This document shows positions 39,162 through 48,227 of a stretch of 64,000 bases of DNA, one piece after another. The stretch spans positions 1 to 64,000 of the forward strand of contig CAKSTI010000012.1 in assembly GCA_934500705.1 (NCBI GenBank), in the 5' to 3' direction. This DNA comes from an uncultured Clostridia bacterium. GTDB taxonomy: Bacteria > Bacillota > Clostridia > UMGS1810. A program made the position numbers and the translations under genes. Under the pieces are notes generated by a model. The model saw only the letters and a list, made by a program, of their open reading frames with translations, made no database searches and was not told the origin of the DNA. How positions within the stretch are numbered: the first letter of the stretch is position 1; the number at the start of each line of letters is the position of its first letter.

Positions 39162-41570
39162 ATGAAACCATATGAATTTAATGACCGGGAAAAATCCATT
39201 GCAATTAACAAAACGGATTTGCCTGCACCGTGGATAAACTATCTTTCCAACGGCCGCTTGCACGGCTTTGTTTCGCAGGTCGGTGGCGGTACGCTTTGGC
39301 TTGAAAACCCGGCACACTACAAGCTTACAAGGTACAGAAACTTTAACATTCCGATAGACTCGCCGGGGTTTTATATATACATAAGGGAGAGTGACGGCAG
39401 TGTTTGGTCACCTTCTTTCAGACCTGCCGAAACTAAGCTCGACAGCTATTGCGCCAAGCATTTTCCGGGAAAAACAGTATTTTGTGCCGAGAAAAACGGC
39501 ACCGCAGCAACTCTTACACTGTTTATTACTCCCGATTATGACGTTTGCGTTTGGGATTTGGATATTTGCAGTAATGACGCAGACAAGGAATATGACGTGT
39601 TTGCATATGCGGAGCTGAGCCAGCAGAGAATTACAGATGAATTTATGAACGAGTATTACTGGCGGCATATGCACAAAACACGGTTTGATGATAAAACAGA
39701 AGCGGTTATATATATCAATCACCGTGGCGATGACGTTGACATAAGCCGCATACCGATGGTGTATTTTGCAAGTGACAGAAAGATTGAAAGTTTTAGCGGC
39801 GACAGGGACGCATTCTTGGGCAACTACCGCAGTGAGCAAAACCCCGTTGCGGTGGAAAGAGGCTTTTGCGGTAACGAGTGCATACAATCCGGTGAGGCGT
39901 GCTGTGCTCTGCACGTAAAGGTTGAGTGCAAAAAGGGCAAAAATGAAAGAACGGCATTTTTGCTCGGAGCCAAAAAGGGCGCACTCACAAATTATGAAAA
40001 TGCAATGAACGAGATAAAATGTGAACTTGATGCCCTGAGACGTGCAGAAACCATAGCAGAGCAGGAGAAAAAGCTCAATAAGCGGTGGAGCGGATTTTTA
40101 AATAAATTCAAGTGCGAAATACCCGACAAAAATGCGCAAAGACAAATAAACATCTGGGGGCCTGTGGCGTCTGTCCACACGGCAAGATACTCACGGTGCA
40201 TTAACGCAAATGCTCCCGGAACGAGGACTCTGGGCTACCGTGATACCTGTCAGGATATGCTGGCGATAACATACCGTGATGCGGAAAAATGTATTGACAA
40301 GCTGTTATACCTTTTGAGCAAACAGTATGAGGCGGGAAATGCCATTCACTGCGAGGGTGACGATGAAAAGAGCCTTCCGGATTACCGTGTGCGCTGCGAT
40401 GACCATATGTGGCCTATTATGCTTGCGTACTCAATAATCTGCGAAACGGGAGATGCAAGCGTACTTGAAAAAAAGGTTTGCTATCTTGCAGACGACCACT
40501 TTGGAGAGGGAGCAGAGGCAACCGTCTGGGAACACCTTATGGCGGCGGTCGGATTTACGCAGAATAACCTCGGTTCACACGGTCTGCCGCTTACATACAA
40601 CGGTGACTGGAACGATATAATACACAAGTTTTCGAGCAAAGGAAAGGGAGAGTCTGTATTTGCGGCGCAGCAATATGTTTTTATCCTTGACCTTATGGCA
40701 AAAATGGCTGAGTTTACAGGTAATACCGATAATTGTGAAATACTGAAAAAATATAAAAATCAACAGCAAAAAAACATTTTGGCTTGTGCGTGGAACGGCA
40801 AGTGGTGGTACAGGTGTTTTGACGATGACGGAAATCCGATAGGAGGAGAAAATGACGTTTTCGGAAAAATATGGATAAATTCTCAAACCTGGTCTGTAAT
40901 AGGAAATTGCGGTACAAAGGAAATGCAACGTGCGGCTATGGACGAGGTGAACAGCAGGCTTGACACCGGTATAGGACTTATGAAACTTGCCCCCGGATTT
41001 GAAACCTGGCCCGAAGTTAAAGAGCCGTTTAGCGGATATAATCCTGGCACAGGTGAGAACGGTGCGGTTTTCTGCCACGCTCACACTTGGGCGGTAATTG
41101 CAGAGGCGATTTTGGGCAATGCCGAGCTTGCGTGGAAATACTATAACGATTTGGTTCCTCACAATGCGCTGAGCAAAGTCGGACTCGAAACCTACAAATC
41201 GGAGCCGTACACTTGGTGCAGCAACATTGTAGGTTATCCCAATAACAAGCAGGGGTGGGGGAACATATCTCACATTTCCGGCACGGTTGCCTGGATGAAT
41301 GTTGCGGCAACAAAATATCTTCTCGGAATACGTCCGGTGCTCGACGGAATTGTTTTTGACCCTTGTATTCCAAAAAACTGGGACGGATTTAAGGTGAGCA
41401 GACTTTTCAGAGGGTGTATGCTAAACATTACGGTGGATAACTCCGCCCACGTACAAAAGGGCGTTGCCAAGGTAACATATGGTGATAATGTTGTTATAGG
41501 AAATTTCATCTCCGCAAGAGAAACAGAAAACAAAAAATCAATGGATATATGTGTAATAATGGGAGAATAG
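39162..41570 (+). CDS. GH94 family phosphorylase (cellobiose/cellodextrin phosphorylase-like)
   Basis: 802 residues, no signal peptide, so cytoplasmic. N-terminal beta-sandwich (WINYLSNGRLHGFVSQVGGG), linker helices, then an (alpha/alpha)6 barrel with conserved features (PGTRTLGYRDTCQDML; HCEGDD; LPLTYNGDWNDI). The aspartate at 482 in GDWND is the probable general acid. Length equals that of cellobiose phosphorylases. It splits a beta-linked glucosyl disaccharide with phosphate to give glucose-1-phosphate. Next to GH5 and GH130 genes, the likely substrates are cello- or gluco-oligosaccharides from glucomannan; the exact linkage cannot be read from sequence. Confidence 0.88.
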   Translation: MKPYEFNDREKSIAINKTDLPAPWINYLSNGRLHGFVSQVGGGTLWLENPAHYKLTRYRNFNIPIDSPGFYIYIRESDGSVWSPSFRPAETKLDSYCAKHFPGKTVFCAEKNGTAATLTLFITPDYDVCVWDLDICSNDADKEYDVFAYAELSQQRITDEFMNEYYWRHMHKTRFDDKTEAVIYINHRGDDVDISRIPMVYFASDRKIESFSGDRDAFLGNYRSEQNPVAVERGFCGNECIQSGEACCALHVKVECKKGKNERTAFLLGAKKGALTNYENAMNEIKCELDALRRAETIAEQEKKLNKRWSGFLNKFKCEIPDKNAQRQINIWGPVASVHTARYSRCINANAPGTRTLGYRDTCQDMLAITYRDAEKCIDKLLYLLSKQYEAGNAIHCEGDDEKSLPDYRVRCDDHMWPIMLAYSIICETGDASVLEKKVCYLADDHFGEGAEATVWEHLMAAVGFTQNNLGSHGLPLTYNGDWNDIIHKFSSKGKGESVFAAQQYVFILDLMAKMAEFTGNTDNCEILKKYKNQQQKNILACAWNGKWWYRCFDDDGNPIGGENDVFGKIWINSQTWSVIGNCGTKEMQRAAMDEVNSRLDTGIGLMKLAPGFETWPEVKEPFSGYNPGTGENGAVFCHAHTWAVIAEAILGNAELAWKYYNDLVPHNALSKVGLETYKSEPYTWCSNIVGYPNNKQGWGNISHISGTVAWMNVAATKYLLGIRPVLDGIVFDPCIPKNWDGFKVSRLFRGCMLNITVDNSAHVQKGVAKVTYGDNVVIGNFISARETENKKSMDICVIMGE

Positions 41571-41588
41571 CGAAAGAAAAATATAGTT

Positions 41589-42364
41589 ATGGAAGGATTT
41601 AGAGAGCGGCAGGTTGCGACGATAAACACCATTGAGGAAAGAGTAAACGGTCATAAGAGCTTTCTTATGGGCAAAAAGCGCATAAGGTACAGCTTTGAAG
41701 AAATAGTGGCAATGAAGGTTTCTGACCTCAGAACAAAAATATACACATACGCAATCCCCTGTGACGGTTGGAAAAAGAGAGAGGCATAATCCCCAAAACC
41801 GTGTGGCTGCCCGATGTGTTCGGCAATTCCTACGGTATGCCGCAAATCCTTGCAAAGTCGGGCATTAAATATTTTGTTACGCATAAACCGTGCGTATGGA
41901 ATGATACAAATCAAATTCCGCATCACACATTCTGGTGGCAGGGTCCCGACGGTTCGAGGGTGTTTGCGGCGCTTTCGGCGTCTCACTTTGTCGGCACTTG
42001 CGAGCCTGACCACATAATGCACAACTGGGGCAGATATACCGATAAGGCAAAAATAGGAGAGAGTATGTACTGCTACGGCACGTGGCACACTGCTATGGCA
42101 AGACCGGATTTGTTTGCTGCAATAGCTCCGATTTGCGGCGGCGGAATGGCTTGGAACGCTCACGTTCTTAAAATGCCAGCCTGGGTTTTCCACGGTGCCG
42201 CCGATGAAACAGTGTCGGTAAATCAATCCGACGAGATGGTCAATGCTATGAGGGCAAACGGCACAGATGTCAAATACACACGTATGGACGGGGTCGGTCA
42301 CGGTGTTTGGGATTACGCTTACACTGATGAAATGGTTAAATGGCTGCTTTCGCATCAGATATAA
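41589..42364 (+). pseudogene. Decayed chimera: GH38 alpha-mannosidase pieces fused to an esterase 3' end
   Basis: Three parts are visible. (1) 41589-41789 encodes 66 residues (MKVSDLRTKIYTYAIPCDGW) that resemble the N-terminus of bacterial GH38 alpha-mannosidases. (2) After a frame change near 41790, PKTVWLPDVFGNSYGMPQIL through KIGESMYCYG is the middle of a GH38 catalytic domain. (3) It passes in frame into WHTAMARPDLFAAIAPICGG, ... WVFHGAADETVSVNQSDEMV, ... HGVWDYAYTDEM, the C-terminal half of an alpha/beta-hydrolase esterase, with its Asp and His. Large internal deletions must have joined two neighbouring genes. Neither enzyme can be active. Confidence 0.8.
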
Positions 42365-42384
42365 AATTATATGGAGATAAAATT

Positions 42385-43545
42385 ATGTCAAAAGAATATT
42401 TCAATAAAAGAGTAAAAGAAGTTACAGACAAGCATAGTGAAATTACAAACAGAAAAAATGAAAAAGAATTTAGTATTAACGGTGTTTTCAACAGGTACAA
42501 ATACCCGGTTCTGACGAGAGAAAGCATACCGTTGAATTGGCGGTTTGATTATTCTTATGAGAGAAACCCTATGTTTTTGGAACGCATCGGTGTAAATGCC
42601 GTGTTTAACTCGGGTGCTATATACTTAGACGGCAAGTATGTCCTTGTTGCCCGTGTCGAGGGGTACGACAGAAAATCGTTCTTTGCCGTTGCCCGTTCCG
42701 ATAACGGTGTGGATAACTTTGTGTTTGACAAATATCCCGTAAGACTGCCCAAATACGGCGAGGACGATACAAATGTTTATGATATGCGTCTGACCCGGCA
42801 CGAGGACGGCTGGATTTACGGACTGTTCTGCTCTGAACGAAAGGATAAAACAGTGGACGATACCTCATCTGCGGTTGCAAAATGCGGAATTGTCCGTACG
42901 AAAGACTTAATCAACTGGGAGAGACTTCCCGACCTTGATACAAAGTATCAGCAGAGGAACGTTGTTCTCCACCCGGAATTTGTAGACGGTAAATATATGC
43001 TCTATACCAGACCTTCCGACGGCTTTATAGACGTCGGCTCGGGCGGCGGAATAGGGTGTGCACTGGTTGACAGTATGGAAAATGCAAAAATAACCGAGGA
43101 GAATATAATCGAGAAAAGAGTTTACCATACAATAAAGGAAGTTAAGAACGGAGCAGGCGCACCGCCGATAAAGACAAATGACGGCTGGCTGCACATTGCC
43201 CACGGCGTCAGAAATACTGCGGCAGGACTGAGGTATGTTTTGTATTGCTTTATGACGGATTTAAAAAACCCGCAAAAGGTTATATACACTCCCGGCGGAT
43301 ACTTCCTTGCACCGCTCGGCAGTGAGAGGGTTGGCGATGTGTCGAATGTAGTGTTTACCAACGGAGCAATAGAAAAGGGCGGGGATATTTACATATACTA
43401 TGCTTCGTCTGACACAAGACTTCACGTTGCAACAACAACGGTTGAAAAAATGGTTGACTATTGTAAAAACACGCCGAGGGACGGCTATACAACGCATACA
43501 AGCGTAGAGAATATTTGCAGGCTTGTTGATGTGAATAACAGGTGA
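42385..43545 (+). CDS. GH130 mannosyl-glucose phosphorylase
   Basis: 386 residues from the ATG at 42385, with TGGAGAT upstream. Five-bladed propeller with GH130 signatures: the N-terminal YKYPVLTRESIPLNWRFDYS and NPMFLERIGVNAVFNSGAI, the catalytic aspartate D133 in NVYDMRLT, basic phosphate-binding residues in QQRNVVLHPEF, and the C-terminal YYASSDTRLHVATTTVE. It is closest in style and length to subfamily 1, which phosphorolyses 4-O-beta-mannosyl-glucose to mannose-1-phosphate and glucose. It gives the locus its glucomannan character and feeds the mutase immediately downstream. Confidence 0.9.
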   Translation: MSKEYFNKRVKEVTDKHSEITNRKNEKEFSINGVFNRYKYPVLTRESIPLNWRFDYSYERNPMFLERIGVNAVFNSGAIYLDGKYVLVARVEGYDRKSFFAVARSDNGVDNFVFDKYPVRLPKYGEDDTNVYDMRLTRHEDGWIYGLFCSERKDKTVDDTSSAVAKCGIVRTKDLINWERLPDLDTKYQQRNVVLHPEFVDGKYMLYTRPSDGFIDVGSGGGIGCALVDSMENAKITEENIIEKRVYHTIKEVKNGAGAPPIKTNDGWLHIAHGVRNTAAGLRYVLYCFMTDLKNPQKVIYTPGGYFLAPLGSERVGDVSNVVFTNGAIEKGGDIYIYYASSDTRLHVATTTVEKMVDYCKNTPRDGYTTHTSVENICRLVDVNNR

Positions 43546-43549
43546 TTAG

Positions 43550-45172
43550 ATGGATTATTTAAATGAATACAACAAATGGCTTGAAAAAACCAACGAAGCC
43601 GAACAACTGAAAGCAATGAACGATGCCGAAAAACAGGACGCATTTTACCGCTGTCTTGAATTCGGCACTGGCGGATTGCGTGGCGTTATGGGACTTGGTA
43701 CAAACAGAATGAATATCTACACTGTGCGCCAAGCAACGCAAGGGCTTGCAAACGAAATTCTTGACTGCGGTGCGGAGTTTGCCGAAAAGGGCGTTGTAAT
43801 TGCGCACGACTCACGTAACAATTCCCGTGTATTTGCGGCAGAGGCGGCAAACGTTCTGTGTGCAAACGGCATAAAGACATATCTTTTTGACAGTTTAAGA
43901 CCTACTCCCGAACTTTCTTTTGCGGTGCGTTATCTCGGCTGTGCCGGGGGAATTGTAATTACCGCAAGTCATAACCCCAAGGAGTACAACGGCTACAAAG
44001 TGTACGGCGAGGACGGGGGACAGATACCGCCTCAAACTGCCGATAAGATTATAAAGTACATAGATGGTACCGATATTTTTGACGGGGTTAAACTGTGCGA
44101 TGAGCCGAAAATAAATATAATCGGAGAGGAAGTTGACGGCGCATACATAAAGGCGGTAAAAGAGCAGTCGCTCGGCACAAAAATTCCCGATGACTTTAAG
44201 GTGGTATACACGCCTTTGCACGGCTCCGGAAATATTCCCGTGCGCAGAGTTTTGGCGGAAACAGGAGTTAAAAATGTGTTCGTCGTGCCGGAGCAGGAAA
44301 AGCCGGACGGCGACTTCCCGACTGTAAAATCACCAAACCCCGAAAACAGCGAGGCTTTTGATATTGCCATAGAGTACGCAAAAGAGAAAAACGCCGACCT
44401 AATTTTCGGAACAGACCCCGACAGCGACAGAATAGGGGTTGTTGTAAAAACAACGGACGGCGATTACAAAGTGTTAAACGGCAATCAGACAGGCTGTCTT
44501 TTGCTTGAATACATTCTCCGCAAAGAAAAAGAAAACGGTACACTGCCCAAAAACGGAGCTGTTGTAAAGACAATAGTTACGAGCGAACTTGTGCGCAAAA
44601 TTGCCGATGATTACGGCATAATTACGCTTGATGTGCTGACGGGCTTTAAGTTTATCGGCGAAAAGATAAAAGAGTTTGAAAAGAGCGGAGAACACAGCTT
44701 TGTTTTCGGCTTGGAGGAGAGCTTTGGATATTTGAAAGGCACATACGCAAGGGATAAGGACGCTGTTGTTGCCGCAATGCTTATATGCGAGGCGGCGGCG
44801 GACTACAAGCAAAGAGGAATGACTCTTTATGACGGACTTACGGAACTGTACGAAAAGTACGGTTTTTGCGCTCAGAAACTCGAAACGCTCACATTAAAAG
44901 GCATCGACGGCAGTGAAAAAATAAAGGAAATGATGCACAAGTTCCGAAATGGGAAAATGCCGTTTGAAGTTGTTCAGAAACTGGACTATAAAGACGGTTT
45001 GAACGGACTTCCGAAGTCAGATGTGCTTAAATTTATTTTGCCGAACGGCTGGTTTGCGGTTCGCCCGTCGGGAACTGAGCCTAAAATCAAGTTTTATTTT
45101 GAGATATTTGCCGAAAATGAGAAAGATGCGCAGATGGAATTAAAGGAATTGATTGAATATTTGCTAAAATAA
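43550..45172 (+). CDS. Phosphomannomutase/phosphoglucomutase
   Basis: 540 residues. Alpha-D-phosphohexomutase fold with all motifs: phosphoserine loop TASHNPKEYNGYK (S140), metal loop DPDSDR (from 289), sugar-binding GLEESFGY and phosphate-binding RPSGTEPKIKFYF. It converts mannose-1-phosphate and/or glucose-1-phosphate from the two phosphorylases to the 6-phosphates. It starts four bases after the GH130 stop. A strong bidirectional terminator follows. Confidence 0.92.
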   Translation: MDYLNEYNKWLEKTNEAEQLKAMNDAEKQDAFYRCLEFGTGGLRGVMGLGTNRMNIYTVRQATQGLANEILDCGAEFAEKGVVIAHDSRNNSRVFAAEAANVLCANGIKTYLFDSLRPTPELSFAVRYLGCAGGIVITASHNPKEYNGYKVYGEDGGQIPPQTADKIIKYIDGTDIFDGVKLCDEPKINIIGEEVDGAYIKAVKEQSLGTKIPDDFKVVYTPLHGSGNIPVRRVLAETGVKNVFVVPEQEKPDGDFPTVKSPNPENSEAFDIAIEYAKEKNADLIFGTDPDSDRIGVVVKTTDGDYKVLNGNQTGCLLLEYILRKEKENGTLPKNGAVVKTIVTSELVRKIADDYGIITLDVLTGFKFIGEKIKEFEKSGEHSFVFGLEESFGYLKGTYARDKDAVVAAMLICEAAADYKQRGMTLYDGLTELYEKYGFCAQKLETLTLKGIDGSEKIKEMMHKFRNGKMPFEVVQKLDYKDGLNGLPKSDVLKFILPNGWFAVRPSGTEPKIKFYFEIFAENEKDAQMELKELIEYLLK

Positions 45173-45185
45173 TGACGAAAAAAGA

Positions 45186-45217
45186 CAGCAGGCACGAACA
45201 GGTTTGCGTGCCTGCTG
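45186..45217. terminator. Bidirectional terminator between convergent genes
   Basis: CAGCAGGCACG (45186-45196) and CGTGCCTGCTG (45207-45217) form a perfect 11-bp stem, with an A-rich stretch on the left and T run on the right. It separates the rightward mutase gene from the leftward AraC gene. Confidence 0.9.
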
Positions 45218-45224
45218 ATTTTTA

Positions 45225-46043
45225 CTATGTATCGGATTTGTGGGAGTTGGCATTATTCATACCTTCCTTAGGCGAAATTCCAAACTCTTTTACATATGCA
45301 CGGTAAAAAACCGGATAGCTGCCGAAGCCTGACGTTGCGGCGGCTTCGCCGATATTTATTCCCTCCGATACGAGGTCGTTTACGAGAGCAAATCTCTTTT
45401 TGTTAATATATTGTCTGAATGTCAATCCTGTTTCCTTTTTGAATACGTGACAGAGATGATATTTTGAAAAGAAAAACATTTCGCATATCTTGTCAAGCGA
45501 GATGTCATCTGTGTAATTAGCGTTTACATAACTTATAATTTCTTTAAATTGCTTGTTAGATTTATCCGCCTTGGAGAAAGTTTTTAGTTGATTTATCAGG
45601 TAAAGTATCTCTATCAGTGTGCTGACTGCAATGGGAGTATCCGTATTTTTAAAGTTGTCGGTGTACTTTTTAAGACGCATAATTGCGTCATAGATGCCGG
45701 ACGATTTTACTGCCTTTGCGCTTATCTTATTGTCGATTTCAAATGAATAATCGATAAACTGCTTTTCGTATTCGCGACAGTTAAATACGTCGAAAAATTC
45801 GGGTTCAATATTTATTGTTATACGCCTGTACTTGACGCAGTCATTATGGTAGACCCTGTGCATATCGTGTTTTCGGATTACAATTATATCGTACGGAGAA
45901 AGGCTGTAATTCTTTCCTTCAACAACGTATTTGGAATTGCCTTCCAAGAACAAATATATCTCATAACTGCTGTGGGTGTGCAGTGAAAAATGCTCGTTGG
46001 AGGGGCTTGGCATAGTCGCTTCTGTGAACTCATATAATTCCAT
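45225..46043 (-). CDS. AraC-family transcription regulator with cupin sensor domain
   Basis: 272 residues from the ATG at 46043, with GAGGTGAT upstream on this strand. N-terminal cupin ligand-binding domain (LHTHSSYEIYLFLEGNSKYV ... YDIIVIRKHDMHRV) and C-terminal double helix-turn-helix (YTDDISLDKICEMFFFSKYH ... ISEGINIGEAAATSGFGSYP-like region, with FYRAYVKEFGISP). Divergent from the isomerase/dehydrogenase genes, it probably senses a sugar and activates that operon. The 126-bp shared region is AT-rich and includes a TTGACA word. Confidence 0.9.
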   Translation of the reverse strand: MELYEFTEATMPSPSNEHFSLHTHSSYEIYLFLEGNSKYVVEGKNYSLSPYDIIVIRKHDMHRVYHNDCVKYRRITINIEPEFFDVFNCREYEKQFIDYSFEIDNKISAKAVKSSGIYDAIMRLKKYTDNFKNTDTPIAVSTLIEILYLINQLKTFSKADKSNKQFKEIISYVNANYTDDISLDKICEMFFFSKYHLCHVFKKETGLTFRQYINKKRFALVNDLVSEGINIGEAAATSGFGSYPVFYRAYVKEFGISPKEGMNNANSHKSDT

Positions 46044-46169
46044 AAAATATCACCTCAATGGCATTTTAACACAAGTTGACAATAATTGCAATGTTTTTAA
46101 CAATATTTGTATAGTTTTATGTTTTCTTTTGCAGTAAAATAGTATCAGGATAAAGAAAGGTGGTAGACT

Positions 46170-47030
46170 ATGAGTTACAGTAAAATAAGCGGATTTTCCG
46201 ATGAGATTTCAGAGGAAATTTGCAAACAGTTTGATGTTTTAAACAAGCTGGGAATAAAGTATTTTGAACCGAGAGGTGTAAACGGAAAAAACATCTCGGA
46301 ATTAAGCATTGAGGAAACGGAAACGTTAAAAAAGGCGATGCTTGATTACGGCATAAAAGTATCTTCAATAGGTTCTCCGATTGGAAAGATAAAACTTACA
46401 GATGATTTTGAAAAGCATTTTGAACTGTTTAAACGGGTTGTGGAAATTTCAAGTGTTTTAGACAGCAAATATATACGAATATTCAGTTTTTACCATAATG
46501 GCGGAAATTGGTCTGCCGATGAAAGGGACCGTGTCATTTCAAATCTTAAAAAAATGATTGAGTATGCAAAAGTATGGGACATAATTCTCCTGCACGAAAA
46601 CGAAAAAGATATATACGGCGATAATGCCGACAGGTGTTTTGATTTAATGAAAGAACTTTACTGCGATAATTTTAAGGCTGTATTTGACCCGGCAAATTTT
46701 GTCCAGTGCGGTCAGAATACAAAGGCTGCATATGAGATTATGAAACCGTACATTGAATATATGCACATCAAAGACGCACACTTTGCCGACGGCAGCGTTA
46801 CGGTTGCCGGCGACGGTGACGGAAATGTGGAGTACATACTGAGTGATTTGTTCAAGAACGGTTACTGCGGATTTTTGAGTCTTGAACCTCATCTCGGAAG
46901 TTTTAAAGGACTTTCAAAACTCGAATTAGATGATGTTATGGAAAAACTGCCGCAGGGCGGAGAGGGTACGTTTACATTGGCGTTTAACGCTTTAAACAAT
47001 ATTATAAAGAATTTGGGAGTGGGAAAATGA
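46170..47030 (+). CDS. TIM-barrel sugar isomerase/epimerase
   Basis: 286 residues with AAAGGTGG upstream. Xylose-isomerase-like barrel with metal-binding residues in typical places (LLHENEKDIYG; FDPANFVQ; YMHIKDAHF; LSLEPHLG). The family covers hydroxypyruvate isomerases, keto-sugar epimerases and IolE/IolH-type enzymes, so the reaction cannot be fixed. First gene of a three-gene operon with two Gfo/Idh/MocA dehydrogenases; its stop overlaps the next start. Confidence 0.85.
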   Translation: MSYSKISGFSDEISEEICKQFDVLNKLGIKYFEPRGVNGKNISELSIEETETLKKAMLDYGIKVSSIGSPIGKIKLTDDFEKHFELFKRVVEISSVLDSKYIRIFSFYHNGGNWSADERDRVISNLKKMIEYAKVWDIILLHENEKDIYGDNADRCFDLMKELYCDNFKAVFDPANFVQCGQNTKAAYEIMKPYIEYMHIKDAHFADGSVTVAGDGDGNVEYILSDLFKNGYCGFLSLEPHLGSFKGLSKLELDDVMEKLPQGGEGTFTLAFNALNNIIKNLGVGK

Positions 47031-48202
47031 AAAAGGTAAGAATTGGCATCATAGGATACGGAAATATGGGAACATATCATATTTCAAATTTGCTTGGAGG
47101 AAAAGTTCCGCAAATGCAGCTTACGGCGGTATGTGATACGTCTGAGGAAAGAAGAAATGCTTTTTTGAAGGCATATCCCACATCGGACTATCCGAATATC
47201 GGTGTTTTTGAGAATGCGGAGGAGTTATATAAAAGCGGTCTTTGCGACCTCGTGTTCATAGTTGTTCCGCACTATATGCACCCGCCGCTTGTAATCAAGG
47301 CATTTGAATACGGCTTAAATGTCATTACGGAAAAGCCTGCGGGAGTTTATACAAAACAGGTTAAAGAAATGAACGAAGCCGCTGAAAAATCCGGGAAACT
47401 GTTTGCGATTATGTATAATCAGCGTACAAATCCGATTTACCAGAAAGTACGAAAAATGGTTCAAAGCGGAGAGCTTGGCCACATAAAGAGAATAACCTGG
47501 ATAATCACCGATTGGTACAGAAGCCAGGCATATCACAACAGCAGTTCCTGGCGTTCCACCTGGAATGGCGAAGGCGGCGGTGCGCTTATCAATCAAAATC
47601 CGCACCAGCTTGATTTGTGGCAATGGATGTTCGGTATGCCGGACAAGGTGTTTGCCAAGGCTTCATTCGGTAAGTATTATAACATTGAGGTTGAAGACGA
47701 TGTTATGGCATATTTTGAATATGACAACGGCACCACGGGAGAGTACATAACTTCGACCGGAGAGGCACCGGGAACAAAGCGACTGGAAATTGCGTGCGAT
47801 ATGGGCAAGGTAGTTGTGGAGGAGGACAGGCTGCTGTTTTACAGAAACGAAATTTCAGAACGTGAATTTAACAGCAGCAACAAGGCGCCCTTCGGAAGAC
47901 CTGAGTATTGGAAGTGCAAACTTCCCTGTACGTTTGATGAGGGTGAGCAACACGTCGGCATACTTAAAAATGTTGCAAATGCCATACTGTCCGGTGAAAA
48001 GTTGATTGCAAGGGGCGAGGAAGGAATAAACGGCCTTACAATATCAAATTCAATACATTTGAGCGCTTGGACAGGAGAAACCGTAGACGTTAAAAACTTC
48101 CCGGACGACAGATATTATGAGTTGTTGCAAGATAAAATAAAAAATTCTGTGTTGGTAAAGGAAGTTAATCAAGTGGTTGCCGATACTTCCGGCACATATT
48201 AA
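47027..48202 (+). CDS. Gfo/Idh/MocA-family oxidoreductase A
   Basis: 391 residues, ATGA overlap with the isomerase gene. N-terminal Rossmann domain with IGIIGYGNMGTYH and the EKP motif (VITEKPAGVYTKQV) that binds the nicotinamide ring, then the C-terminal alpha/beta domain with GGGALINQNPHQLDLWQWMF, where the catalytic Lys (in EKP) and His lie. It oxidises or reduces a sugar or inositol-type substrate. Paired with a second, divergent paralogue immediately downstream. Confidence 0.9.
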   Translation: MKKVRIGIIGYGNMGTYHISNLLGGKVPQMQLTAVCDTSEERRNAFLKAYPTSDYPNIGVFENAEELYKSGLCDLVFIVVPHYMHPPLVIKAFEYGLNVITEKPAGVYTKQVKEMNEAAEKSGKLFAIMYNQRTNPIYQKVRKMVQSGELGHIKRITWIITDWYRSQAYHNSSSWRSTWNGEGGGALINQNPHQLDLWQWMFGMPDKVFAKASFGKYYNIEVEDDVMAYFEYDNGTTGEYITSTGEAPGTKRLEIACDMGKVVVEEDRLLFYRNEISEREFNSSNKAPFGRPEYWKCKLPCTFDEGEQHVGILKNVANAILSGEKLIARGEEGINGLTISNSIHLSAWTGETVDVKNFPDDRYYELLQDKIKNSVLVKEVNQVVADTSGTY

Positions 48203-48227
48203 TATTTAGAAAAGGAATATTTCCGCA

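Noticed and set aside
40575..41273. 232-codon minus-strand frame opposite the GH94 gene
   Set aside because: Shadow frame; the plus strand carries clear GH94 motifs through the same bases.
41768..42364. Annotating this frame as a working esterase
   Set aside because: The nucleophile half of the hydrolase is missing and is replaced by a piece of GH38; only the Asp/His half remains.
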